A stretch of DNA of 64,000 bases from Oscillospiraceae bacterium (lineage in GTDB: Bacteria > Bacillota > Clostridia > Oscillospirales > Oscillospiraceae), in contig JAETSB010000005.1 in assembly GCA_021769865.1 (NCBI GenBank), forward strand, positions 68,219 to 132,218. The letters run 5' to 3'. The notes beneath the pieces were generated by a model that did not search any database, was not told the DNA's origin, and saw only the letters and a list, made by a program, of their open reading frames with translations. Of the stretch, positions 1 through 12,651 are shown one piece after another. Positions within the stretch are counted from its first letter, which is position 1. Each line of letters opens with the position of its first letter. The position numbers were made by a program, and so were the translations under genes.

Positions 1-25
1 GTCCGATATGTAGCGTAATCCGCAT
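1..25 (-). CDS. 5' end of an unidentified gene running off the left edge
   Basis: On the minus strand an ATG at 25-23 follows a near-perfect Shine-Dalgarno (AAAGGAGGTGA, nine bases upstream) and opens a frame to the window edge: MRITLHIG, eight codons. It would be transcribed divergently from spoVAF. Nothing can be said about function from eight residues; the call rests on the ribosome-binding site. Confidence 0.5.
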
Positions 26-79
26 ACGGCCTCACCTCCTTTCGGAGGACGTGGCCAGCCGCCTGCCCGCTGCGCAGCG

Positions 80-106
80 TTCCCGCTCCTCTTGAAGGAG
101 CGGGAA
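80..106 (+). terminator. GC-rich hairpin with T-rich tail upstream of spoVAF
   Basis: An 11-bp perfect stem (TTCCCGCTCCT / AGGAGCGGGAA) with a 5-base loop is followed by TATTTTAT. It looks like an intrinsic terminator read on the plus strand, but no plus-strand gene lies to its left in the window, so it may instead be a leader hairpin. Confidence 0.4.
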
Positions 107-208
107 TATTTTATCATCCGGCGGGGAGTTTGTCAAACACCGTCCCGGCTTTTCACGGATAATCCTTCCCCCGCCCGGACATACTACCCACATTCTTGGA
201 GGTGGCGC

Positions 209-1627
209 ATGGGAACCTTATCGGACAATTACGCGGAAAACGTCCGGCTCTTTGACGAGGTGCTGGGCGTGGGCCGCAGCGTGGACATGGTGAGCCGGGA
301 CTATCGTCTCGGCGGCCGCCGGGCCCGCATCTGGGTGGTGGACGGCTACGGCAAGGACGAGACCCTGGAGCGCATGGGGGCCTTCTGGCTCACCCGGCCG
401 GAAAACGCCCTGGAGGGCCTGACGGAGATGCAGGAGTTCGCCGACCGCTTCATCTCCTTTTCCGAGGTGGACGTGAGCTTTGACACGGACGAGATCGTGA
501 CCTCCGTCCTCATGGGAAAGACGCTTTTACTGGTGGAGGGCCTCCGGGGCGGGGCCCAGATCGACGCCAAGGACTACCCCAGCCGGGGCGTGGACGAGCC
601 CCCCGACGGCAAGGTCCTCCGGGGCTCTCACGACGGCTTCGTGGAGGCGGTGGTGCCCAACATGGCCCTGCTCCGCCGCCGCATCCGGGACCCCCACCTC
701 ACTATGGAGGGCTTGAAGGTGGGGAAGCGCTCCCACACCGACGCGGTGCTCTGCTATCTGGACGACAAGGCGGACCCCGCCCTCCTCTCCGCCATCCGGG
801 AGAAGCTGAACGCCATCGACGTGAACTCCCTCTCTATGGCTCAGGAGAGCGTGGCGGAGGCCATCCGGCCCAAGCAGTGGTACAACCCCTTCCCCAAGGT
901 CCGCTACACGGAGCGGCCCGACAGCGCCGCCGCCAGCATCATGGAGGGCAACGTGGTGCTGATGGTGGACAACTCCCCCTCGGTGATGATCCTGCCCACC
1001 ACCTTTTTCGATTTCACCCAGGAGGCCAACGAGTTCTACTTCCCGCCGCTGGTGGGCTCCTACCTCCGCCTGCTGCGGATCGTCGTCTTTGTGATCTCCC
1101 TGCTCATCACCCCCACCTGGTACCTGATGGTGAAGGAGGACGGGCGGCTGCCGGAGTGGCTGAGCTTCCTCTCCTCCCCGGAGCCCGCGGCCCTGGGGCT
1201 TCTGTGGCAGCTGCTGGTGGTGGAGTTCCTGGTGGACGTTTTGAAGCTGGCATCGTTGAACACGCCGGACTCCCTGTCCAATTCCTTCTCCATGCTGGGG
1301 GCCCTGATTTTGGGCGACTTCGCCGTCCAGGCCGGGTGGCTGGGGCCGGAGGTGCTGGTGTATATGGCCTTCGTGTCGGTTGCCAGCTTCGCCCAGCCCA
1401 GCTATGAGATGGGCTACGCCTTCAAACTCCTCCGGGTGGTTCTTCTGCTGCTGACGGCGGCCTTCGACGTCTGGGGCTATGGCCTGGGGCTGCTGGGCAT
1501 CGTCGTCCTGCTGGCTACCACAAAGCCCCTGGTGGGCCGGGGCTACCTTTACCCCCTCATCCCCTTTAACGGCAAGGCTCTCTGGCGGCTGATCGTGCGG
1601 GAGCCCATCAGCCGGGAGAATACGTGA
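209..1627 (+). CDS. spoVAF: Stage V sporulation protein AF-like (GerA-family membrane protein)
   Basis: 472 residues, matching the GerA/SpoVAF family length. The N-terminal soluble half carries the family signature VDEPPDGKVLRGSHDGFVEA followed by RRRIRDPHLT; the C-terminal half has several hydrophobic segments. SpoVAF belongs to the SpoVA group linked to dipicolinic-acid movement in spores; the GerA-like fold also occurs in germinant receptors, and the VAF assignment rests on resemblance and on the absence of adjacent GerB/GerC genes. The ATG at 209 is preferred because GGAGGTG lies just upstream; the same frame is open from 92 but without a ribosome site. No other spoVA gene is in the window. 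Confidence 0.8.
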   Translation: MGTLSDNYAENVRLFDEVLGVGRSVDMVSRDYRLGGRRARIWVVDGYGKDETLERMGAFWLTRPENALEGLTEMQEFADRFISFSEVDVSFDTDEIVTSVLMGKTLLLVEGLRGGAQIDAKDYPSRGVDEPPDGKVLRGSHDGFVEAVVPNMALLRRRIRDPHLTMEGLKVGKRSHTDAVLCYLDDKADPALLSAIREKLNAIDVNSLSMAQESVAEAIRPKQWYNPFPKVRYTERPDSAAASIMEGNVVLMVDNSPSVMILPTTFFDFTQEANEFYFPPLVGSYLRLLRIVVFVISLLITPTWYLMVKEDGRLPEWLSFLSSPEPAALGLLWQLLVVEFLVDVLKLASLNTPDSLSNSFSMLGALILGDFAVQAGWLGPEVLVYMAFVSVASFAQPSYEMGYAFKLLRVVLLLLTAAFDVWGYGLGLLGIVVLLATTKPLVGRGYLYPLIPFNGKALWRLIVREPISRENT

Positions 1628-1685
1628 ATCACCGGGACCGCCCCCTGGGAAGCAATATCATTAAGTCAAGCCCTTTGACCCATCT

Positions 1686-1724
1686 AAAAAATGCCCGCCC
1701 TGTTTGAAAAGGGTGGGCATTTTT
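1686..1724. terminator. Bidirectional terminator between convergent genes
   Basis: A 15-bp stem (AAAAATGCCCGCCCT / AGGGTGGGCATTTTT, one G-T pair) has A/T runs on both sides, so it can stop spoVAF on the plus strand and the frameshifted gene on the minus strand. Confidence 0.8.
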
Positions 1725-1750
1725 AGGAAAACGATATTTGCTTTCAACCG

Positions 1751-2607
1751 CTACCAATTATATTCAGTCAATTCCAATACATATGTCAGCCCGGGAGTAA
1801 TATCATAAATGATAATAGAATCGTCTCTAAACTTATCGCCCTCGCTCAATCCGCTAAGATATATACTACCCGAATCAACCATATAGTCATCACAGTCGTA
1901 CAATTTGTAGCCTACCATATCATAACCTGAAGTATTTGTTCCATATATTTTTGACCGGAAATTGTAATTTCTAACTGGGGCAAATAATCTTTTTCAAAAT
2001 TGTATGCCACATCGTTTCGTTCTTTATGGTCGCGCATGCAGAAAACTCTACTGCACTGTTCGTTAAAAAAGCATGTTTCACAAATTATCTGATTTACTTC
2101 TTGCCTTATCAAATCATCATCGCTTGGCAATTTATAAGCCGTTATCTTTCTAATACTTACCGGATTCCTCAAAGAATAGTCGATCAACTTTCCATTCCCG
2201 GTTTTCACATACCGATACACTTCGGCAGAAAATTCAAGGTAGTCACCAACTTGGAATGACTCAAAACCGGACTTATCCATCCAAACATGATCTTCTTTTC
2301 CATCAAACATCTCCCCATCCGGAAACATACCGCTGACAAAAATTCTTCTGAAACAAACTGTATCTTTTGCCATTTTCTCAATCTGCCCTTTGAATCCCAT
2401 CGGAATTTCAAAATAGCACATCTCAAAAGACGAACGGCATTTTCCAAGAGAACGTATTTGCGTGTCTAAATATTCGTCGTAAGTCATATTCTTCGCACCG
2501 ACAAGCTCTTTCAGACCGTCTGGATCAAAATTAATGTATCCCCCCTCTACCAAAGTGCAGATTTTCTCACCGTAATTTCTCTGTTTGAGTTCAGTAAAGT
2601 CTTCCAT
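1751..2607 (-). pseudogene. Frameshifted AT-rich hypothetical gene (about 285 codons if repaired)
   Basis: The intact frame runs from ATG 2607 (GGAGG nine bases upstream; a TTG at 2616 is also in frame) to a TAG at 1912, 231 residues. Reading on after a one-base shift at the A5 run near 1946-1950 gives a sensible continuation (YGTNTSGYDMVGYKLYDCDD and beyond) to a TAG at 1751-1753. The length is an exact codon multiple if one A is restored (CAA AAA ATA TAT). The middle has a cysteine cluster (CETCFFNEQCSRVFC) and an OB-like beta-rich stretch. I do not recognise the family. Base composition is much more AT-rich than the neighbours, suggesting acquisition. Whether the shift is real, a sequencing error or -1 slippage is open. 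Confidence 0.7.
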
Positions 2608-2687
2608 ATTTTTCAACCTCCGTTAATAAGTGCTGCCAAACAGCAGCCTGACATGTTAACTTCGGCTTTTACTATTAAACGAGCAAA

Positions 2688-2716
2688 ATTATATCAGAAA
2701 ATCCGTCAAAAATCAA
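2688..2716 (-). promoter_or_regulatory. Sigma-A promoter of the frameshifted gene
   Basis: On the minus strand TTGATT, a 17-bp spacer and TATAAT lie about 80 bases before the start codon. Confidence 0.6.
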
Positions 2717-2789
2717 CCTTACTGAGATGTTTATGAAAAGTTCATGGACGATTTACTAAGTTAATAGAATCTGTCTTTCCGGCAAAGCG

Positions 2790-2822
2790 TTAAGGAGCAA
2801 ATGCGCCGCATTTGCTCCTTAA
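2790..2822. repeat. Perfect 16-bp inverted repeat
   Basis: TTAAGGAGCAAATGCG is followed after one base by its exact complement. It sits in a 600-bp spacer without credible genes between the frameshifted gene and carA. No T-run follows, so it is not a clear terminator; it may be a mobile-element end or a protein site. Confidence 0.6.
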
Positions 2823-2918
2823 TCGGCTTATCTTAATGGCATTGCTCTGGGAAGGCGGCCCTTTTTTGGCTGTACCTCACAGGGAGATGGCCCGGCCAGG
2901 GGACCGGGCCCCACACTC

Positions 2919-3071
2919 CTTCTACCGGCAGACCACCTTGTGGGGCCTGACCCTTGGATAGCCGTTAGCGGCTTTGCCGCTTACGGATATCGCATCCTCC
3001 TTGCGGGGGCCGGGTCAGGCCATTCCCCGGGAACTGCCCTTCTCTCGATAGACCACTCTGTGGGGCCTGAG
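2919..3071. repeat. Pair of imperfect direct repeats 120 bp apart
   Basis: The 20-mer at 2931-2950 (GACCACCTTGTGGGGCCTGA) recurs at 3051-3070 with two mismatches, and similarity continues about 12 bases upstream (2919 and 3039). Between them lies a hairpin built on CCGTTAGCGGC / GCCGCTTACGG. The stretch 2617-3154 otherwise holds no gene I can support. Confidence 0.55.
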
Positions 3072-3154
3072 CGGGAGGTCAGGCTTTTTTCCGTTTTCCA
3101 CAAAAAGTAATACCTTTCGCCGCCAAACTTTGCCGCCCGGAAATCAATCCAGGA

Positions 3155-3183
3155 TTGACGGTAAGGACGAAAACCCTCATAAT
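3155..3183 (+). promoter_or_regulatory. Promoter of carAB
   Basis: TTGACG, 17 bp, CATAAT, ending about 40 bases before carA. The short leader leaves no room for a PyrR attenuator. Confidence 0.65.
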
Positions 3184-3224
3184 AAGATAGAAGAAAACGC
3201 GCAATCAAACCGAGGGAGGCATCC

Positions 3225-4288
3225 ATGAAAACAGGCTATTTGGTACTGGCGGACGGCCAGGTGTTCCAGGGACTCCGGTTCGGCGCGGAGACCGATACCA
3301 TGGGCGAGCTGGTGTTCACCACCGGCATGTGCGGCTATGTGGAAACCCTGACGGACCCCAGCTACGCGGGACAGATCGTCCTGCAGACGTATCCCCTTAT
3401 CGGCAACTATGGGATCATCCCGGAGGACTTCGAGGGGGACTGCCATGTGAAGGGCTACGTGGTCCGGGAGCCGTGCGGACACCCCTCCAACTTCCGCAGC
3501 AAGGGGGACCTGGACGGCTTCCTAAAGGAGCGGAACATCCCCGGCCTCTATGGCGTGGACACCCGCCAGCTCACCCGGATCATCCGGGAGTCCGGGGTTA
3601 TGAACGCCATGATCTGCGACCAGGTCCCGGCGGACCTCTCCACCCTGCGAAGCTACGCCGTCACCGGCGTGGTGGAGGCCGTCACCCGCGAGGCTCCCGC
3701 CGTTTTCCCGGCGGAGGGGGAGACCCGCTTCCGGGTGGCCCTGCTGGACTACGGCGCAAAAAACAACATCATCCAGGAACTGCGGAAACGGGGCTGCGAG
3801 GTGACGGTTTACCCCGCCTCCGCGGGGGCGGAGGCCATCCTTTCCACCGCCCCGGACGGCGTCATGCTCTCCAACGGCCCCGGGGACCCGGCGGAGAACG
3901 TCTATCAGATCGAGCAGATTCAGAAAATCCTGGGAAAGGTTCCCCTCTTCGGCATCTGCCTGGGCCACCAGCTCACCGCTCTGGCGGCAGGCGGGACTAC
4001 TTACAAATTGAAGTACGGCCACCGGGGGGTGAACCAGCCCGTCCGGGATTTGAACGGCGTCCGGACCTACATCACCAGCCAGAACCACGGCTACGCCGTG
4101 GACGCCGACTCCGTGAAAATCGGCCGAGCCTCCTTCGCCAACGCCAACGACGGCACCTGCGAGGGCATGGATTACCCCGGCCTCCGGGCCTTCACCGTCC
4201 AGTTCCACCCCGAGGCCCGGGGCGGCCCCCACGACACCGCGTTTTTGTTTGACCGCTTTGTGGAATTGATGAAGGGAGGGGAGCTCTA

Positions 4289-4289
<1 letters not shown>
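3225..4289 (+). CDS. carA: Carbamoyl-phosphate synthase, small (glutaminase) subunit
   Basis: 354 residues, standard length. The N-terminal CarA domain is followed by a class I glutamine amidotransferase domain with the nucleophile elbow GICLGHQ and the FHPE His-Glu pair, so the triad is complete. It hydrolyses glutamine and channels ammonia to CarB for carbamoyl phosphate, used for UMP and arginine synthesis. Start: ATG with GAGGGAGG upstream. Its last base is the first base of carB, so the two are translationally coupled. The rest of the pyrimidine pathway is 47 kb away on the other strand. Confidence 0.97.
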
Positions 4290-8320
<4,031 letters not shown>

Positions 8321-8326
8321 AAAACC

Positions 8327-8355
8327 AACGGGGAGGCCATCTGGCCTCCCCGTTT
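8327..8355 (+). terminator. Terminator of carAB-dapF
   Basis: A 12-bp stem (AACGGGGAGGCC / GGCCTCCCCGTT) with a 4-base loop starts seven bases after the carB stop; the T tail is short. Confidence 0.75.
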
Positions 8356-8361
8356 CGCGCC

Positions 8362-8532
8362 TTATTGGTAACGGTACTGCATCCCCGTGTATTGCTCGAT
8401 GCAGCTGAAAAACAGGTCCCGGTTCCGGAATTCCAGCAGCTTGCAGTCCTCCTCCTCATGGAAGGACACGATGCGGCGGCGGGTGTCGACCCAGACGCGC
8501 CACAGGTTCTGGGCGGTGTTTGTTTGCTCCAT
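8362..8532 (-). CDS. Small hypothetical protein, 56 residues
   Basis: ATG at 8532-8530 with AAAGGAG upstream; the product begins MEQTNTAQNLWRVW and ends TGMQYRYQ. It is rich in charged and aromatic residues with no membrane segment or signal. It lies downstream of the ABC permease on the same strand, 135 bp away, so it could be read with that operon or alone. I do not recognise the family. Support is the ribosome site and coding-like codon use. Confidence 0.65.
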   Translation of the reverse strand: MEQTNTAQNLWRVWVDTRRRIVSFHEEEDCKLLEFRNRDLFFSCIEQYTGMQYRYQ

Positions 8533-8667
8533 AAGGGGGGCTCCTTTCTCTTCGTCTATCTTATAAGACGATTCAGGGGACGGTTTTGTTTCATGGTTTT
8601 ACAAAATTTTTCAAAAAATTTTTCATCGGGTCCCGGCCGCCCCCCAATGCCCGCGCCGGAGCGGGGC

Positions 8668-10710
8668 TCAGTGGAGCGTCGAGGCGTCTACCTCCTCCCC
8701 CGGATAGACATAGGCGTCCATGGGGTAGACCGTGTCGGCGTAACCATAGTACTCGTCGCCATAATACCCGCCGGAGGTGCCCAGGTCCGTGAGCTCCGCG
8801 ATCGCGTCCCGCTCCGCCTGGGTCAGCAGCTTATGCCCCTGGTCCAGGACGCCCAGGTCCTCCAGGGCCTGAAGGGTCTCGGTGCAGTACGTGGACAGGC
8901 CGATGGACACCGTGTCGCTGTAGGTGTAACCCTCCGGGCGGTTGGGGTCGTCCGACCTGGTGAGCGTGTAATACAGCTGGAGCTCGCCGGTGTAGGCGGC
9001 GGAGTCGTACTCCTCATAGGTGGGAAGGTACAGCGTCTTTCCGAAGTGCCCGGCCTGGATGTCCCGGCGGACGGCCTCCTCCACCGCCTGGGCCTGCTCC
9101 AGCGTCAGGTTCAGATTGCCCGTCACCTGGTCCGCCGGGCTGTAGAGGCCGTCGAGATACCCGCCGGTGAGCCGGGCGGAGGTGATATGGTTGTCCTCCG
9201 TGGGAGTTACCCGGTCGAAGATATTGAGCTCCTGAATGTCCGGGTCCGAGGCCAGGGCGGCCATCATCCGGGTGATTCCCTCGTTGGCGGAGAGGGGGAA
9301 GCGGTAATAGCGGTAAACGGGACGGCCCTCCTGGAACCGGTAGGTCACGGTGAAGTGGATATACCCATCGCCATCCGCCTTCCGCATCCGGTCCAGCTGG
9401 TCCGCCTGCTCCGTGATGAGGATGGCAGCGTCCAGAATCTTCTGCTTGGCGACGGGGTCCTCCACCGTGGCGGAGGCCCCCCGGCCATAGGCGCCGTGGA
9501 AGGTGGCGGTCACCGCCGTCACGTCCCCGCTTCCGGGGACCCAGGTCTCCACGCCGAAGGGGTCGGCGGCGACGGCGCAGCAGACGGCCACGGCGGCAAT
9601 TGCCGTTCCCGCCGCGCCCTTGAGGCTGCCCCGGAAGACGGACAGGGACTTGGCCAGCAGCATGGAGGCGATGTAGTAGCCCACGATTCCGGCAACGGCC
9701 ATGCACACGGCCATGGGAACCGGGTTGGCGCACTCGCCCTTCTGGAAGAAGTCCTGGCAGAAGAGGCAGTACAGCAGCGCTCCGCCCCCCGCCGCCGCGC
9801 TGAGGGCCACGCCGTAGCGGAACACGGGCTTCATCCAGCCCACGGCCACCACGTCCCCGGCGCTCTCGCTCCTCCGGCGGCGGTACAGGGCCCAGGCGCA
9901 CCCCAGCAGGACCGCGCCCACCAGGGCGTATACGGCGATGAGCCAGCCGTTGTTCAGTCTGACCCACAGCAGGTTTCCGTCTTCGATCCAGCCGCCGGCG
10001 GTGGGGATCTGCTCATATTGGCCTGTGGCGTGCACGTGCTCCACCAGATGGATGGTGGGGCTCAGGAAGGACACCACGCCCCGGTAGGTCTCGTCCACCC
10101 CGAAGTAGAACAGGTTCATCAGGAAGGTGATCAGCCACTCGGCCAGGAAGCCCAGGAAGTGGAAGACGAAGTAGAGCGCCGCGAAGGCGAAGGGGTTGCC
10201 GGTGACGAAGACCACCGCCGTGGCCGCGGCGAAGTAGAAGAAGGTGTCCCCTAGGACCCCCAGGATGGTCACCAGGACCCCCACGGGCTCGAAGAGCCCC
10301 GCCGCCAGGGAAATCAGCACCGCCAGCCCGCCCACGACGGCGTAGGGAATCAGCATCATGGCCACGCCGGAGAGGAAGCTGGTGGCGAAGAGGCCCTTGC
10401 GGGTGATGGGCAGGGAGTGGTAGAGCCCCACGCTGCGGGCGTTGTACAGCCAGCCCCACACCGCCAGCGCGCAGAGGGCGGCGTAAAACAGGGAGATGAT
10501 GGGCACCACATGGGCCAGGGCCTCGTAGTAAAGCCTTGTGACCTCCAGGCCCTGCCCGGCGGCGGAGCGGAAGCCCCCCTCAATCAGGGCCATCGTCAGA
10601 TACAGGGGGAACAGGGCGCCGATGGCGGACGCGCCGCCCCACAGGGGCCAGAACCGGGTGAGGTTCTTTCGGAACAGCGTGGGATTAAAGTACGATATCT
10701 TTGACCGCAT
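8668..10710 (-). CDS. ABC transporter permease, YtrC/D-like, with large extracytoplasmic C-terminal region
   Basis: 680 residues. The N-terminal 270 or so hold about six hydrophobic segments of ABC-2 type; further membrane segments near 275-295 and 310-385 precede a polar C-terminal part of about 270 residues ending in an acidic tyrosine-rich tail. It overlaps the upstream ATPase by 26 bp, so the two are co-translated. With the GntR gene this forms a regulator-ATPase-permease operon like Bacillus ytrA-F or bcrAB systems, which respond to cell-wall stress or antibiotics. The substrate cannot be inferred. Confidence 0.85.
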   Translation of the reverse strand: MRSKISYFNPTLFRKNLTRFWPLWGGASAIGALFPLYLTMALIEGGFRSAAGQGLEVTRLYYEALAHVVPIISLFYAALCALAVWGWLYNARSVGLYHSLPITRKGLFATSFLSGVAMMLIPYAVVGGLAVLISLAAGLFEPVGVLVTILGVLGDTFFYFAAATAVVFVTGNPFAFAALYFVFHFLGFLAEWLITFLMNLFYFGVDETYRGVVSFLSPTIHLVEHVHATGQYEQIPTAGGWIEDGNLLWVRLNNGWLIAVYALVGAVLLGCAWALYRRRRSESAGDVVAVGWMKPVFRYGVALSAAAGGGALLYCLFCQDFFQKGECANPVPMAVCMAVAGIVGYYIASMLLAKSLSVFRGSLKGAAGTAIAAVAVCCAVAADPFGVETWVPGSGDVTAVTATFHGAYGRGASATVEDPVAKQKILDAAILITEQADQLDRMRKADGDGYIHFTVTYRFQEGRPVYRYYRFPLSANEGITRMMAALASDPDIQELNIFDRVTPTEDNHITSARLTGGYLDGLYSPADQVTGNLNLTLEQAQAVEEAVRRDIQAGHFGKTLYLPTYEEYDSAAYTGELQLYYTLTRSDDPNRPEGYTYSDTVSIGLSTYCTETLQALEDLGVLDQGHKLLTQAERDAIAELTDLGTSGGYYGDEYYGYADTVYPMDAYVYPGEEVDASTLH

Positions 10711-11578
10711 AGTCGGCGCCTCCTAACTCGTAGATGAAAATTTCCTCCAGGGTCAGCGGCACGGCGTCCACCAGCATGGGCTCATAGACCGCCAGACGGT
10801 GCTTGGCCTCCTCCGCGCTCATGCGCATGATGAGGGTGTGGATGCGCCCCACGGCGGAGGCGTGGAGGACCTCCAGGTCCCCGGGGACCCCGCCGCCGTC
10901 CTGGAAGACCACCTGGAGCTTCACCATGTTGTCCTGAAGCTGGGCCAGGGACCGCTCCAGCAGGACCTTCCCGTGGTCCAGGATGCCCACGTGGTCGCAG
11001 ACGTCCTCCAGCTCCCGCAGGTTGTGGGAGGAGACCAGGACGGTGGTTCCCCGCTGGCTGACGTCCCCCAGCACCAGGGACCAGACCTGCCGCCGCATGA
11101 CGGGGTCCAGGCCGTCCACCGGCTCGTCGAGAATCAGATAGTCCGGCATGGCGCTGAGGGTCAGCCAGAAGGCGGCCTGCTTCTGCATGCCCTTGCTCAG
11201 GCGGCGCAGGGACCGCTTCTCGTCGATCTGGAAGACCTCTTTTAATTTCTCGTAGCGCTCCATGGAGAAGCTGGGGTAGAAGCCCCGGTAGAATTTGCAC
11301 ATGTCCCGGATGCTGGCCTGGGGGAAGTAATACCAGTCGTCGGCGATGGCGGCGATCCGGGCCTTCAGGGCCTCGTTCTCCCAGACGGGCTGGCCGTCGA
11401 TGGAAAGCTCTCCCTCGTCCTGGCGGTAGATGCCCGTCAGGCAGCGGATCAGAGTGGACTTTCCCGCGCCGTTGGGGCCGACAAGCCCGTAGACGCTCCC
11501 CGCCGGGACGCTGAGGTTCACGCCGTCCAGGGCGGCGAAGCCGTCGAAGCGCTTGACGGTGTTGGTAACTTGAATCAT
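10685..11578 (-). CDS. ABC transporter ATP-binding protein, YtrB-like
   Basis: 297 residues. Walker A GPNGAGKST, signature LSKGMQKQ (a variant typical of ABC-2 exporters) and Walker B YLILDEPVDGLDP are present, followed by VLVSSHNLRELE with the switch histidine. It would energise the permease encoded just downstream. Start ATG overlaps the GntR stop (ATGA). No unusual features beyond the signature variant. Confidence 0.93.
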   Translation of the reverse strand: MIQVTNTVKRFDGFAALDGVNLSVPAGSVYGLVGPNGAGKSTLIRCLTGIYRQDEGELSIDGQPVWENEALKARIAAIADDWYYFPQASIRDMCKFYRGFYPSFSMERYEKLKEVFQIDEKRSLRRLSKGMQKQAAFWLTLSAMPDYLILDEPVDGLDPVMRRQVWSLVLGDVSQRGTTVLVSSHNLRELEDVCDHVGILDHGKVLLERSLAQLQDNMVKLQVVFQDGGGVPGDLEVLHASAVGRIHTLIMRMSAEEAKHRLAVYEPMLVDAVPLTLEEIFIYELGGADYAVKDIVL

Positions 11579-11973
11579 CGTGTTCCCTCCTTGTGCCCCC
11601 CGGCGGGGGCCCCGCCGGATGGCTCTTCTTGAAGAAGAGCCATAAGCTCTTCCTGGCTGACGCCTAGATACCGCAGCTCCGCCAGAAGCTCTCGGGTCTT
11701 CTCCCAGAGCTCCTCCCGGCGGGATGCGTCGGCGTCCGGGTCCCCGGTGGCGAAGCTGCCCTTGCCGGGGACGGAATAAATGTAGCCCTCGCCCTCCAGT
11801 TCGTTGTAGGCCCGCTGGATGGTGTTGGGGTTGATGGACAGCTGCGTCGCCAGGGACCGGACCGAGGGGAGTTTTTCATCGGTCCCGATGGCCCCGGTGA
11901 CGATCAGCTTGCGGAGCCCGTCCTTGATCTGCTCGTAGATGGGGCGGGAATCCCGGTAATTGAGGCTGATCAC
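11575..11973 (-). CDS. GntR-family transcriptional regulator, YtrA type
   Basis: 132 residues if started at GTG 11973, which has AAGGGAAGG about six bases upstream; the frame is open further upstream but that part is not protein-like. The N-terminus has the GntR winged helix (SRPIYEQIKDGLRK, then LPSVRSLATQLSINPNTIQR), and the C-terminus is the short two-helix dimerisation tail of YtrA regulators with no ligand domain. It probably represses its own operon through the palindrome at 12029-12053. Its stop overlaps the ATPase start. Confidence 0.92.
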   Translation of the reverse strand: MISLNYRDSRPIYEQIKDGLRKLIVTGAIGTDEKLPSVRSLATQLSINPNTIQRAYNELEGEGYIYSVPGKGSFATGDPDADASRREELWEKTRELLAELRYLGVSQEELMALLQEEPSGGAPAGGHKEGTR

Positions 11974-12028
11974 CGCATACCTTCCCTTCCGCGGCGGAGA
12001 CCGCCGCTGTGTCGTTAAAACTGTATTA

Positions 12029-12053
12029 ACTGTATTAATAAAATTAACACAGT
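12029..12053. promoter_or_regulatory. Operator of the YtrA-type operon
   Basis: ACTGTATTAAT, AAA, ATTAACACAGT is an 11-bp inverted repeat with one mismatch covering the -10 region; a third half-site (ACTGTATTAA) abuts it at 12020. A dimeric GntR repressor is the obvious ligand. Confidence 0.7.
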
Positions 12054-12069
12054 ATAGGCGGTTTGTCAA
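12041..12069 (-). promoter_or_regulatory. Promoter of the GntR-ABC operon
   Basis: On the minus strand TTGACA (12069-12064), 17 bp, TAATTT (12046-12041). The operator overlaps the -10 box. Confidence 0.7.
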
Positions 12070-12120
12070 GGGGAAATCAAAATTTCCGGCCCGGAGACCG
12101 GAAAAAACATGAATTGACCC

Positions 12121-12149
12121 TTTACAATGGGAAATCACTATGATATAGT
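12121..12149 (+). promoter_or_regulatory. Promoter of rpsO
   Basis: TTTACA, 17 bp, TATAGT. A leader of about 105 bases follows with a stable hairpin (CCGCCG / CGGCGG near 12158-12172); many bacteria fold the S15 leader for autoregulation, but no known class can be asserted here. Confidence 0.6.
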
Positions 12150-12261
12150 AACGGAGTCCGCCGGTTCGGCGGGAAATACGCCCCGGAGCTTTGTCCCGAG
12201 GAGCTTCACCGGCCCGGAGCACAGCCCCGCGGGGAATTTTTTGAAAGGTGGAAACCACACT

Positions 12262-12528
12262 ATGCTTCGCAAGGAAGAAAAGACCGCGATCATCAACGCG
12301 AACCGGACTCACGAGACCGACACCGGCTCTCCCGAGGTTCAGATCGCCATTCTCACCGAGCGCATCAACGTCCTCACCGAGCACATGCGCCAGAACCCCC
12401 AGGATAAGCACTCCAACCGGGGCCTCCTGAAGATGGTCGGTAAGCGCCGCAGCCTTCTGGACTACCTCCAGAAGAAGGATGTGGAGCGTTACCGCGCCCT
12501 CATCGCCAAGCTGGGCATCCGTAAGTGA
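12262..12528 (+). CDS. rpsO: Ribosomal protein S15
   Basis: 88 residues, the usual length; begins [20 protein letters not shown] and has the family motif TGSPEVQIA. Binds 16S rRNA in assembly of the 30S platform. The ATG at 12262 follows GAAAGGTGG; the frame is open upstream to 12127 but that part is leader RNA. The rpsO-pnp order is the one seen in many bacteria. Confidence 0.98.
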   Translation: MLRKEEKTAIINANRTHETDTGSPEVQIAILTERINVLTEHMRQNPQDKHSNRGLLKMVGKRRSLLDYLQKKDVERYRALIAKLGIRK

Positions 12529-12651
12529 GTCGTCGCAAAGTCCGCTTAGCTTCGTTTTTCGCTTTGCGGAAAACTGCGCACGCTCCCTTGCTCCTCCTCT
12601 CCCCGACGAACCCGCTTCGCTGGGCTTCGCCGGGGGTAAAGAAGGTCGTGA

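Noticed and set aside
2981-3226. Minus-strand frame of 81 codons upstream of carA
   Set aside because: Covers the repeat region and the carA promoter, with no ribosome site; composition is that of non-coding repeats.
11974-12411. N-terminal extension of the GntR regulator
   Set aside because: It would cross the operator, the promoter and rpsO leader sequence; the GTG at 11973 gives the family N-terminus with a ribosome site.
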